DNA from: Prorocentrum cordatum
Taxonomy: Eukaryota > Sar > Dinophyceae > Prorocentrales > Prorocentraceae
DNA length: 40,000 nucleotides
NCBI GenBank assembly: GCA_963575745.1
Contig: CAUYUJ010008047.1
Span: 199,139 to 239,138, forward strand
Direction: 5' to 3'
The notes below the pieces were generated by a model, which made no database searches, was not told the origin of the DNA, and was given only the letters and a program-made list of their open reading frames with translations. Below, in pieces: positions 24,683 to 34,069 of the stretch. How positions within the stretch are numbered: the first letter of the stretch is position 1; the number at the start of each line of letters is the position of its first letter. The position numbers and the translations under genes are program-made.

Positions 24683-27600
24683 CTTCTTTCTTACCCAGGT
24701 TTCTGGTAACTAGTGCTGGGCGTGACCATGCCGAATCTGGTATTTTATCTCTGTGTGCCGGCGTGTAGTTGGTCTCACGTGGCATGGTTGGTATTACTAC
24801 CGACTGGGTGAACTTGCGTATAAGCGGGTTCAAAGTCCCAAAGTCGGTTCCCTCATTATCCACAAAAACCAAAGCACGTTCTTCTCCATCATGCTGTTGT
24901 GGTAGTTGACGGTAGTACAGTACCGTAGTAATGTCACGTGGCCCACCAGGTAATTTGGCATACAGTATTTCTTTGTTTGTCACGCCTTTGACGTTTTCGT
25001 CGCGGATGACGTCGCCATTGTCAGTGTCGTATGTAATCCGTCGTTCCACAGTATTCCAGGTGGGTCCGCCGGATGTAGTAGTACGGAAATTGGTGACCTG
25101 TTTGTCCTGTCTTGTCCACACTCTTAGTGCAGCGCGATCACGAATCTCACGAGCTCGTTTAACGTCGTTGGCGCACTCGATTTCTTTCTTTTGCTGTCCA
25201 CGAGAAAGTGTTTTCCAATGCTCGGGGAGAACGTGATCAGGACGAGTAGTAGTCTGCATACGTGTCTCGCGTCCACGAACCACCATTTTGCCGTCTGGCG
25301 TTATTTTTGGAGGCTCGTAGAACTGAATCGTGCCTGTCCACGGCTCACTTAACTCCCTGTGGTCGTTGGCGCTAACACCATCCCAAACGTCTCGGAAGTT
25401 ACTTTCTCCCTCAAAAGTAGAAGTCGTTTTGAAGTCTCGTGTCACGTCGACTTGGTCAACAGGTACAGGTATGTTCATGACGTCGTCCGTCGGGATGAAC
25501 AGCTTCCTTCTTGGAGTACGGATATGTCTGATGACGCAATATCCACGCTGTTCCCAGTAGTCTGGCTCCGGCGCTGGCGCAGCAACTTCAGAGGCCGATG
25601 TCTGGATATTAACAGCGTTGTCCTCCGTTGTCATCATAGATGGGTCACCCCATTCTGTGGGGTAGGAAAGTGGAGGGTCAGGCATTGGCTTGTCACCCAA
25701 GGGGCGAGAAGTGGATGCCTTCACCTCGTCGTGTGCCTCAGGGTTATGATGTCGTAGAGTACCATCTTTCACGGGGTAGGTGAACTTGCCATCAGGGATG
25801 ATGATGTCTTTGACTCTGTGCACATGACACAGTTCACCATCAGGGTTCTTGGCGTATGTAGCCGTGTCCAAGACAAGGTAGTCTCCTGACCATCGCCCAC
25901 CGGAGTGTAAGTGGTATCCCATGAATAACCCTTCCCGAGTATTTTCTTTAAACTTTGCAGTCTCGTTGTTAATCTCGGGGTTGAGGCATTTCCAAAAGAT
26001 CCGAGCACCGAATGGCATGCAGTGCCCAGGAAAGCTTTCGCCAAATCTTATTTCATGAGCTGTCTTTTCTGCATGCTCCTCGTTGGGGGCGGCAGCGCCC
26101 GTGGATGTATGCACAAAATTGTGTCCACAGCAGAAGGCTTGCATGGCCTCTTTCCACCATTCGTGTCCCAGACCAGACATATGTAACACAGCTCTGGTAC
26201 CGAGAATGACAATTTTGACAACGCGCTCAATCAATCCATTTGTCTGTGGACGATGTGGCGTACTCGTGTCGTGTCTCCATCCCAGTTGGCGGCAAGCTTT
26301 CTGGAGCTCTCCAGAGTTATCTGTATAGATATGCTTCACCTCATCGTTCGCGGCGATGAATTGTTGAAAGGATGCCTTTGTGGTAGCTGCGTCTTTGTGA
26401 AGCGCTGGGTAGGCCATGAAGATGCCAGTACATCTGTCAAGGACAACAAGTGCATATTTGTCGCCATGTTTGTCCGCGGCATCGTCTTTGGCCAGTACTA
26501 TATGGTCGGCAGTTAGAGCCTCACCGAACTTCTTCGGGACAAAAGCCTCGTAGGCGTTATCTTCGTCGGTGGGGTCTGCCGGTGGATGTGGTTTGCGCTG
26601 TCGTCTACACGGGGCATTCTGTGCCATCGTACGAGAACAGATCTCACAGTCAGGGTGTTTCGGGCTGTGAATCATGTAATGCATCGGGTCGATCGGTTTC
26701 TTTTGTCTGTTGGGTAGAACTCGATCGTTGTCGTGCTGCGTTCGTGTATGTGTCTCTGTCGGTATGTCGTTATCTGCTTGAGCTATATCTAACCCCCCGC
26801 ATTGTGGAGGAGAACACTGCATCTGAGACTTAGGCGAGTCGGTGGTTGTGTCCACGTTGGGCTCGTCTGTGCTTGTGTCGGGAGGTTCTTCGACCGTGAT
26901 GGTCCGTTCTCCTCCTCCCTCTCCGACATGCGGTCTCTTGGGGCAGGTCCCTATGTGGGGCCGTAGCTCGTCTGCAGTGGTTGGTTGCTCTGTAGTTTTG
27001 CAGCGCCAACAAGTGTCGTTACAGCGGGCGGATGAACGCTTTCGCTGACGACGGCGGGGTGCTGACGAAGTGCATAAACGTGGTGGTGGTATCCGTGTTA
27101 AGTCGTCGAGTCGTAACTCTGGCACTCGGTTGTTGACTGGAATCTTATACCATTGGCCCCCCGGATCCTGAAGCATGTAGCCCAGCTCAGGATCCCAAAG
27201 CTGTCGAAAGCCATCAACCTCAATCAATTTTCCAACTGATAGTAATGATGGGCAGTCTGGTAAAGCAAGGGCTGAACTATGCAGTCCAACCTCGGGTAGC
27301 CGTATGTCGTAGTGCTCGTTGACGGTACGATCACCATTTGCAGTTTCCAGAATATGCTCTTCGCGAATAGATATGCGATCCGACTCGGTCTGCGTAAGTT
27401 CATGTTTTCCCTGAATAGGATGGGCAGAACCACTGTCGAGAACCCAAGACCTTGTCAATGCTGCAGTCGAACGTGGAGGGTCGACTTGCTTTGTCGTTGT
27501 CGTCGTCTGGTCAGTCTTTGATGACTGCTTGACAGTGTAGTCATGCTTTCGGATCGCAGTTGGTGTCGCCACCGACTCTTTGTTGTGTCGGTAGTCATAT

Positions 27601-30600
27601 AGTTCGTCGTACCAGAGTTGTGCCTCTTTTTGACATTCTCGTAAGGCATCTGCACTGTCATCCCACCATTTTTCTGGTAATGGATCTGGTACTTTGACGA
27701 TGTCACCCTCGTTCGGCAGCTCTTTCCATCTGTCCAGTCTGGCTCTGCCAGATATGGTATGGAAGTAGTAGTCCACGTTGCGCACGTCGAAGCGTATCCG
27801 ACGACGTGTCTTGGTAGATGTCACTGTGGCCTTAGTGTTGGCCATGAGGGTCTTGTCGCGGATGACGTAACTGCGGTCTGAACGGCGTGAACGTCTAAAG
27901 TTGGCAGGAGAACGTGCTCTAGTGTTGGGAGAACCACGGGACGATCCGCGGCTCGGATACCGTTTGCCACGTCCTTTGTCACGACCATATGATCTATCAC
28001 GGCCGCGTGGACTGCCGCGTCCGCCGCCACGACTGTCTCGTCCTCGGGAGGTAGATCTCGAAGATCTGTCGTAACGACTTCTCGATTGGCTGCGAGAGTC
28101 TTGGGACCTCCTAGATGTCGAACGAGATCGGTCGCATTGGCGTCGGTTGTCACGTCCCTGTCGTGAATCGCTTGCGTAGCGGGACCCCCCGCGTTGTGAA
28201 GACCGTTGGCTTCCTGATCCGCGGGATGGTGATCGGCCGCGGCTATCCTGGCTGGAAGTCCGTGGTCGACTGGGGCTTCGTTCAGGAGTCTTTGTACCAG
28301 GTGCAAGATGAGCGCATTTGCATTTGTCGCCTTTTGTGCACTTGTTATGTGCGAAATCTCTGCACTGTGCGACGTGTGGGAAGTTACACTTATCACCTCT
28401 GGTACATGTGTTGCGCTTGGCAAAATCGAAGCATAATGGTTTCGATGCTGGCTTCTTGTGATTCGCAGGAGTGGACATACTACGGCGGGGGTTGCCACCA
28501 GCCGCTGATGTTCTGGAAGATTTGTTGTTCTTCCAATCCCTGGAATATGTATGTAAAGCCTTGCACCGTTCACCGTTGCGACAATTGCCTTTCTTCCACG
28601 CAGCGCACACGTTGACCTGAGACTGCGTCTCATGTTCGTACCGTAGTTTGTTTTGATTATTCTCCAATTGTTTAATCTCCAGTATGTCCAGGACACGCTG
28701 TCGAAACCAACCGTAGGTACGATTCGGGTCGCTCATCTTCATGCGCTGGTACTCGCACATGTCTTGTTTCATCCATGCATGTCTACGAATCTGTGTACGA
28801 AATAACGATTCCAATATCTTTGGATCGGGTACTTCTCGGCATTCCAAGAGTAAGGCGTCCCAATCGGTAATGAAACGTTGCAAATCGTCATCTCTCATCC
28901 TCAGTTCTTTAAGGCGCTCAAAATCGTGCAGATCGTCGTCAACTTTTGTCACTTTGTAGGACTGCAGGATATGCCAGTAGATTTGGCGTCCGTTGAGCAT
29001 GCGTCCTGCTTTGTGCTCTCTGGTCTCGATGAGCCTGATTTGGTAGCGTAAGTCTGAGGATAAGATGTCGCTCAGAGCGGTTGCGAGTTTGCAATCGATG
29101 CTCTCAAAGTCTCCACTGTCTTGTAAATCCTCGAATGTACATTCGGGTTGTTCTGCCACGCATAGGAAGGCGTATGCTTTGGATGGTCGCCCTGAGGCGG
29201 CCCCGAAGTTCTTCCGCACTCTTTGCTGCCATTCCAGCAGCTGCGTGATCTTAGGCAAGACAGGTACTCGGACGGTGTCTGACTCCTTGATAGGGGTCGT
29301 TGTATGGACCGACACCGCAGACACTGGTTGTGAGGGTATCGGTGCACCGTCAGTGGTTGGTTCTGTGCGCACAGGAGACACATGACGTGTCTGTGCAGAA
29401 GCTGCCGCGGAGGCTCCTCCTGGGGACGCACGTCGTTGTTGTCCTGCGGAAGCTTGTGGTGCTTCGGCGGACGCTGCCGTCGGCCTGTGCGGGCCGGCTG
29501 CAGGTCGAAGGTGGATGTTGGTGTCGTTAGTGTGGTCGATCAGCTGATTCGTCCAGCTCGTCATGTCTTCTTGTATTTGACCCACGTTTTGGCGTGTATA
29601 CTCATCGGTATCCCGAGAACGTTGTGAATACCGATCATGTCGATGCTCGTATGCTCGGAGACGGGCGCTTTGTGCCTCCATTTCGCTTTCCAGACGTGCG
29701 AGGTAACTCTCTACACGCACCTTCTCAGTATCTCTTTCATGAATAACCTGGGAGAGCTCCAACTGCGTGTGGTCCGCCGCCTTCTCAACCTCCTGCAACC
29801 TGTCAGTGAGGCGGGCGAAATCGTAAACCGTGGGAGGAGAATCCAGCTGATCAGTCTGGGCTCGTCCGACACGCAACTCTGCCAGGGCGTCCTGTACACC
29901 AGGAAAACGCTGCTCTATGTCAGAGATCCGGTTAGCGAGTGGCTGCACGACAGCGTTGGTCGCATCAAGCCTTTGAGTGATGACTCTCTCAGTACGCTGC
30001 AACATGTCGATCAGGTTCGACGAGTTGGCGTGTGCTTCGGTACGAAGCTTCGCCGTAGTGTGGTCTAGATAAGATCGAAGATCATTGATCTGAGACTGAA
30101 CGTCGCCGAGGTCTGTGGCCTCGGTTGGAGTTGGTCGGTTGCGGAGCTGGTCGTGGATCTCATCATGTAAAATCCTGACCGCGGAGACGCCTATGTCGCG
30201 TACGATCACAAGCTGTTGCTCCATCTGCGCGAGATAGTTGCGCAGGTTCTCGACCATCGCCGTTCGTTCACCTGAGTGTGACACCTCACGATCAACCTGG
30301 TACTGCAGTTCTCCTATGGTGCGTCGATCTTCGGCAATCCTGGAATCGATGATCCCTAAGGCGCCGTCAAGATCGCGGCGTATGGCTGCAGTATCGGTGG
30401 CGTTCGTCTGAACGCTCTGTAGTAGTCCAGAGTATTGGCTGGACACGAAGGTTTCAACCTGGTCTCTGAGCTCAGCTATGTCACCTGCGGCGGACGTCTC
30501 CGCCAGCTGGTCGTCTGAGATGGAGAGGTGGGGAGCGTCAGCTTCCCTGTGTCCCCTGTCGCGGGGAGTGCATGGCCTCTGAGAGGCAGTGCGCGGGCTC

Positions 30601-30773
30601 GACCTGCTTTCGCCGCATGGGCCTGGGGCTCCACGGCGGTTGCGCGCGGACGAGCTGCGACTCGGACCATGTGTGTGTGGTGTCTCATCCGATGATACCT
30701 TGGGGTACCGCGTCTGCGGCTGTGCCGACACTGGTCTACTGAGTTCCTCGAAGGTAGCTACGTGCTCCGCCAC
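24672..30773 (-). CDS. Copia Gag, protease and integrase (2,033-codon open frame)
   Basis: Order and approximate residues: Ser/Arg-rich head (1-90); long coiled coil (100-410); copia Gag core (505-715, containing QIYWHILQSYKVTKVDDDLH); three CCCH zinc fingers (C723-C731-C737-H741, C781-C790-C796-H800, C804-C812-C818-H822); an RS/RG-rich basic stretch (830-970); aspartic protease with WVLDSGS (Asp1113); the integrase HHCC zinc motif (H1369, H1373, C1376, C1379); and the DDE core D1423 (TADH), D1485 (YTDNSGEL), E1516 (TNGLIER). The D-E spacing is 30 residues, slightly shorter than the usual 35. The frame opens at GTG here, but the real start is probably an ATG at 31168 in another frame, joined through a poly-C tract. 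It ends at TAA 24672-24674, after which the same frame still reads as family-like sequence. Confidence 0.92.
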   Translation of the reverse strand: MAEHVATFEELSRPVSAQPQTRYPKVSSDETPHTHGPSRSSSARNRRGAPGPCGESRSSPRTASQRPCTPRDRGHREADAPHLSISDDQLAETSAAGDIAELRDQVETFVSSQYSGLLQSVQTNATDTAAIRRDLDGALGIIDSRIAEDRRTIGELQYQVDREVSHSGERTAMVENLRNYLAQMEQQLVIVRDIGVSAVRILHDEIHDQLRNRPTPTEATDLGDVQSQINDLRSYLDHTTAKLRTEAHANSSNLIDMLQRTERVITQRLDATNAVVQPLANRISDIEQRFPGVQDALAELRVGRAQTDQLDSPPTVYDFARLTDRLQEVEKAADHTQLELSQVIHERDTEKVRVESYLARLESEMEAQSARLRAYEHRHDRYSQRSRDTDEYTRQNVGQIQEDMTSWTNQLIDHTNDTNIHLRPAAGPHRPTAASAEAPQASAGQQRRASPGGASAAASAQTRHVSPVRTEPTTDGAPIPSQPVSAVSVHTTTPIKESDTVRVPVLPKITQLLEWQQRVRKNFGAASGRPSKAYAFLCVAEQPECTFEDLQDSGDFESIDCKLATALSDILSSDLRYQIRLIETREHKAGRMLNGRQIYWHILQSYKVTKVDDDLHDFERLKELRMRDDDLQRFITDWDALLLECREVPDPKILESLFRTQIRRHAWMKQDMCEYQRMKMSDPNRTYGWFRQRVLDILEIKQLENNQNKLRYEHETQSQVNVCAAWKKGNCRNGERCKALHTYSRDWKNNKSSRTSAAGGNPRRSMSTPANHKKPASKPLCFDFAKRNTCTRGDKCNFPHVAQCRDFAHNKCTKGDKCKCAHLAPGTKTPERSPSRPRTSSQDSRGRSPSRGSGSQRSSQRGGSRYASDSRQGRDNRRQCDRSRSTSRRSQDSRSQSRSRYDRSSRSTSRGRDSRGGGRGSPRGRDRSYGRDKGRGKRYPSRGSSRGSPNTRARSPANFRRSRRSDRSYVIRDKTLMANTKATVTSTKTRRRIRFDVRNVDYYFHTISGRARLDRWKELPNEGDIVKVPDPLPEKWWDDSADALRECQKEAQLWYDELYDYRHNKESVATPTAIRKHDYTVKQSSKTDQTTTTTKQVDPPRSTAALTRSWVLDSGSAHPIQGKHELTQTESDRISIREEHILETANGDRTVNEHYDIRLPEVGLHSSALALPDCPSLLSVGKLIEVDGFRQLWDPELGYMLQDPGGQWYKIPVNNRVPELRLDDLTRIPPPRLCTSSAPRRRQRKRSSARCNDTCWRCKTTEQPTTADELRPHIGTCPKRPHVGEGGGERTITVEEPPDTSTDEPNVDTTTDSPKSQMQCSPPQCGGLDIAQADNDIPTETHTRTQHDNDRVLPNRQKKPIDPMHYMIHSPKHPDCEICSRTMAQNAPCRRQRKPHPPADPTDEDNAYEAFVPKKFGEALTADHIVLAKDDAADKHGDKYALVVLDRCTGIFMAYPALHKDAATTKASFQQFIAANDEVKHIYTDNSGELQKACRQLGWRHDTSTPHRPQTNGLIERVVKIVILGTRAVLHMSGLGHEWWKEAMQAFCCGHNFVHTSTGAAAPNEEHAEKTAHEIRFGESFPGHCMPFGARIFWKCLNPEINNETAKFKENTREGLFMGYHLHSGGRWSGDYLVLDTATYAKNPDGELCHVHRVKDIIIPDGKFTYPVKDGTLRHHNPEAHDEVKASTSRPLGDKPMPDPPLSYPTEWGDPSMMTTEDNAVNIQTSASEVAAPAPEPDYWEQRGYCVIRHIRTPRRKLFIPTDDVMNIPVPVDQVDVTRDFKTTSTFEGESNFRDVWDGVSANDHRELSEPWTGTIQFYEPPKITPDGKMVVRGRETRMQTTTRPDHVLPEHWKTLSRGQQKKEIECANDVKRAREIRDRAALRVWTRQDKQVTNFRTTTSGGPTWNTVERRITYDTDNGDVIRDENVKGVTNKEILYAKLPGGPRDITTVLYYRQLPQQHDGEERALVFVDNEGTDFGTLNPLIRKFTQSVVIPTMPRETNYTPAHRDKIPDSAWSRPALVTRNLGKKEVAA

Positions 30774-31028
30774 AGGGACGGTCGCAGGGCTGGGGGTCCC
30801 AGCGCCTGAGGTCCATCGGCGGTTAGCGCGAAAGCGCCCTGGAGTATCGAGACCAGTAAGGCTTTCGCCTGACGCGGTTGGGATTGCTCCCGACGGGGAA
30901 GGGGAGGGAGGATCGAAGGTCGGCGTGTGAAACTCCTTCCTTCCTGTTCCTACTCCTTCTCCTGTCCCCCCGCGGGCGGCGCTGCGGCGAAGTTCAGCAG
31001 CTAGTCGCGCCTCGGGCCCTTCGGAGCT

Positions 31029-31041
31029 GGGGGGGGGGGGG
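31029..31041. repeat. 13-base G homopolymer (poly-C in the element's sense)
   Basis: This is the break point between the ATG-initiated Gag start and the long Gag frame. Homopolymers of this length are prone to indels both in replication and in sequencing. Confidence 0.85.
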
Positions 31042-31168
31042 TATCTGGAACACCAACACAGTCCGCACTAATGCTCTCCAACTCGTCACCGAGCCGTCGG
31101 GCCGTGGGAGAGCTCGGACGCGAAGGGCCGATGGAACCCTTGCGGCGCATGCGCCGAAGTGGCTCCAT
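31042..31168 (-). CDS. Probable true N-terminus of copia Gag
   Basis: An ATG at 31166-31168, 65 bases inside the 5' LTR boundary, opens a frame that reads MEPLRRMRRKGSIGPSRPSS and continues to the C-homopolymer at 31029-31041. Past the homopolymer the long Gag frame (open upstream to 31067) continues in a different phase. A one- or two-base change in the C-tract length would join them. No ATG exists in the long frame itself between its upstream stop (31068-31070) and 30773, which supports this start. Sequencing or assembly error in the homopolymer is an equally good cause of the break. Confidence 0.55.
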
Positions 31169-31218
31169 CAGGCTCGCATGCGAGGTCACCGCGGGCGAGT
31201 CGGTGAGGGTGAGCTTTA

Positions 31219-31232
31219 CAGGGCTGATAACC
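31219..31232 (-). promoter_or_regulatory. Candidate primer-binding site, initiator-tRNA anticodon arm type
   Basis: On the plus strand, the 14 bases that abut the 5' LTR read CAGGGCTGATAACC. This is what a primer RNA would look like. From memory it matches the anticodon stem-loop of a eukaryotic initiator tRNA-Met (CAGGGCTCATAACC in yeast) at 13 of 14 bases. Drosophila copia is primed by a half-molecule of initiator tRNA cut in the anticodon region, so a half-tRNA primer fits. The usual TGG of a 3'-CCA primed site is absent. The host tRNA sequence is needed to confirm it. Confidence 0.5.
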
Positions 31233-31428
31233 TGTGTATGGGGTTGAAGTACAAGGGTACAGAACCCCTGATCCGTTGGTAGAGAGAAGGAGGGATAGAT
31301 GGATATCTTTCCCTCCCGCACGATCAAGGTCTGATCGATCTATCTCAGTACCTGAGCCCAAACGGCCAGGCGCAGGAGAGGTAAGGATAATGAGTAAATA
31401 TGAGGGTATTACACGGGTTCCATTCACA
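31233..31428 (-). repeat. 5' LTR of the copia element
   Basis: This 196-bp direct repeat of 13518-13713 has five mismatches (four transitions, one transversion). In sense orientation, a pyrimidine-rich run followed by AG (plus-strand 31269-31299) could serve as a trans-splice acceptor for spliced-leader addition; this is only a possibility. Confidence 0.97.
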
Positions 31429-31433
31429 GATCA
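31429..31433. repeat. Target-site duplication of copia element, right copy (GATCA)
   Basis: Matches 13513-13517. The flanks on both sides are GAG/GAC-rich, so the empty site lay inside one purine-rich tract. Confidence 0.95.
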
Positions 31434-31855
31434 CGAGGAGAAGGATGAGGAGGACAAAGAGGCGGATAAGGACGAGGAGGACGAGGATGGATGGACAGCG
31501 CTTGAAAACGGTCGGGGGGCGACAGCACCAAAAGCACTGGGGGGGTCGACCCGAGTTAAATCGCCCCTGAGGCTCGCGCAACCTCTTCTTTAGTTGCAAC
31601 TCTGGCGACAAAGGCCGCCATTCGCTGCTCATGGTCGGGGGCTGAAGGAGCATCCGAGAAAGCTCGCGGCACAGATGCAGCAATCAGACCGCACCTCGAA
31701 CTAGCATCCGTTTGAAAACCTCATCGTGCCACAGGCAACGCCTTAACAAGCACTTCGCGGACCTTCAAGTTCGGGCCAACGCCTCCCCGAGAACGGCTCC
31801 GGACATCCAGTCCTCTACGCGTTGGCTTATTGCAGGCCTCGGCGAGCTTCACGGT
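31434..31855. other. Flank between copia and LINE C
   Basis: It starts with the right half of the GAG/GAC-rich target tract (to about 31500). No gene is visible. The 3' end of LINE C lies somewhere toward its right side. Confidence 0.4.
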
Positions 31856-32338
31856 TCAGCCTTGGCTCCAGCCCCCGCATTTCAAACGAAGGATCTGCTG
31901 CTCGCGACACATGCCCCCGCGGCCCCCAAACCGAGGAATATCAAGAGCCGAACCCGACACGGCGACGAAGAGGTGCCCCATGGGTTCACGCAGCAGTTTC
32001 TGGAGAGCTCGAAGCGAGCCACGATCTCCAGTCATTGGCCTATCGGGTCGATCACACAGCACCCAACACTGTCTGCATTGTATGCCTAACTCTGATCGAC
32101 GCCACAGATGCCAGCTTCGACTGTGCCGACTGCGACCGGATGAGAAAAATGGGGCCCTCGCCCACCTGACTTCTTTTTTAACGGAAGAAGCCGACGCAAG
32201 CTTCACAAAAGCGTTGGCTCGATCTTGATACAACTCAACATGCTGCAGAAACAATTGGGTTAGGCCGCGGGTGCCCCGAGAGGGTTTTCTTCGCGCGCTC
32301 ATCCACCGCGCGATTCGCAAAAGTAAAACGCCTCTCAT
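31856..32338 (-). pseudogene. LINE C, C-terminal fragment
   Basis: This 160-codon frame lies downstream of the RT pieces in element sense. A Cys-containing patch (GIQCRQCWVLC) is the only motif-like feature. Its assignment to the LINE rests on position, strand and composition, not on a diagnostic motif. Confidence 0.4.
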
Positions 32339-32880
32339 CGCCTTCCAGGGCCTCGAGAGCCCCCAGCTTCCGATGGGCCTTCACATGGAAGGTGGACAAA
32401 CAACTTGCGCCTGTTAGTCCATGGGCAAACCGCCGAGCACCAGCAAACTTGTTGTTCCCAGCAAGCTGTTTCCATAAGGGGCCTCTGGGTCTGGCAAACT
32501 ACCGCTTTGCAGCCCAAGGCCAAAGAAGTGGGGCGATCCGCTACTTGGCCGCACAACGCGGCTGCAGCATGTTCAGCCATCGCCGGCGACTGCGGCAGAA
32601 CCCCCGGAACGATGCCCCTCAAAATTGCTAAAATAGATTCGGCGCCTTGCTCCAGCAGGGCGATTGACCACGACGCTCGATGCAGGCAGCGAATGGCCCG
32701 CTTGGTGCAGCTCCCGTCTGCCGCCATTTTGAGCGCCACCACATTTCCTGCCAGGGTCGCTAGCTTCTCAGGCTGCATATCCAAATCGGCCCTCGCGCCG
32801 CCCAAAATCTCGCAGTGGGAGCTGGCGGAGGGAGGGGGCGCATCCACATCACTGAGCACAAACAGACCACGAATGAACAC
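32335..32880 (-). pseudogene. LINE C, region between RT thumb and C-terminus
   Basis: This 181-codon frame is rich in Ala, Leu and Cys and overlaps the next fragment by 4 bases. No domain is recognised. Position and strand suggest that it is part of the LINE ORF2. Confidence 0.4.
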
Positions 32881-33612
32881 AGGATCATCACTGCGCGCCC
32901 CTTCCTCAAGAATCGCCGCCGGAATGTCTCACTCGATCCGGACCTCGACGGCCTCAGGGTGAAGACAGCTGCGCAGACGGCGGCGCAGGCCATCACGCTG
33001 TCCACGCCACTTGCACAGGCCATCCGCGAGATACTCTGCATCGCACGCGCGCATCGGCCCAAATAGCGCCACGCGCGCACGAAAGCAAGATAAACTGTTG
33101 CTGACGCGCCTGCTGCTTACCTCGCGTACACATGCTCCCTCGGACGAGGTCAAACGTGGCGCGCGCGCCAGCTGGTTGCCCAAGACGTCGAACCAGTTTC
33201 AACTCAGCCTCGCGCTGGAGACCGCCGCGGGAGGTCGAGGAGGAGGCGAGGAGGGATCTTGCTGATATCAGCGGCATTGCCCCAATGATCAAGCCACTGG
33301 GCGCCCGAAGCCACCTTTAAACCTGCGCGGCGAGCAGGCAGACTGGCGCGCGATAGTGGGCCGCGGCTGGACTTCCAATCGACAGCGTCGCTGGCGCGAG
33401 CCTGCCCCCAAAGCTGGAGGAGTTCCTAGAAGGGGGGGAGGGCGCGAGTGGAATCGACATGGGCATTCCACAGCATGCGACACCATTGAAGAGCCGGACC
33501 TACAGCAGCACGAGCGCCCCACCCACCATGCAAAACATCCTTCGCAGTGGCGCTCGCGCCTCCATGGGGCGGCGGCGCGCCCCTGGACTGAGCCCGTCGC
33601 ACAACGCTGCGC

Positions 33613-34069
33613 TCAGCCTCCGAAAAAACCCAAAACCTCAGATCCGTACGAAGACGCAGGAGCAACGCCCGCGCGAAGGACTTCAATCAGACCCTGCATT
33701 GCCTTCCGGTTGGGAGGTCGAACTTTAAAACGCCGGATCCTGTTCAAACGCAGCTTCATGCCCCACGGGCGAGAACGCTGTTTAACGCGAGCTCGAGCGG
33801 CCGACCGTTTGGCCCCTGAGGCATCATCATCCCCAAGGTACGTTGCATAATGATTTGCAACTGCTGGTTCAGGGCCAGCGGACCGAGCGAGTTGGATGTC
33901 ACTAGCAACTACGGCAACCTTGTCGTTGAGAGAACATTCGTCGCTTCGCTCGCAGCGTAAAAAGCACGGCCAGCCTGTCGCGAGCTGCACAGCCTGCCCA
34001 CGGTTACTGCTGGAAACTTGCATCCCAGAGTCGTCAATGCACGACGTGGAATCACCAGCGGGGGCTGCC
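33613..34069 (-). pseudogene. LINE C, RT catalytic box and thumb
   Basis: This frame contains the RT catalytic box as C-I-D-D (Asp codons at 34030-34035) followed by SGMQVSS. Next come a thumb-like stretch and the conserved tail SLIEVLRAGVAPA-type segment (here GLIEVLRAGVAPASSYGSEV). It overlaps the domain A/B frame (33909-34928) in another phase, so the enzyme is frameshifted between domains B and C. Confidence 0.7.

Larger units (their letters stand above)
13518..31428 (-). mobile_element. Ty1/copia-class LTR retrotransposon, 17,911 bp, with a large 3' coding extension
   Basis: The element lies on the minus strand: 5' LTR at 31233-31428 and 3' LTR at 13518-13713, each 196 bp with TG...CA ends and flanked by GATCA. 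The order Gag, protease, integrase, reverse transcriptase, RNase H places it in the copia group. Copia elements are commonly about 5 kb; this one is more than three times that because roughly 8 kb of coding frame follows RNase H, and because Gag is long. The coding region runs from about 31168 to 14393. It is interrupted by in-frame stops at 24672, 24353, 18451 and 16322 and by frame changes at a poly-C tract (31029-31041), near 24560, in 20462-20598 and near 17085-17115. The LTRs differ at 5 of 196 sites (four transitions), so insertion was recent relative to the other elements here. Confidence 0.95.
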
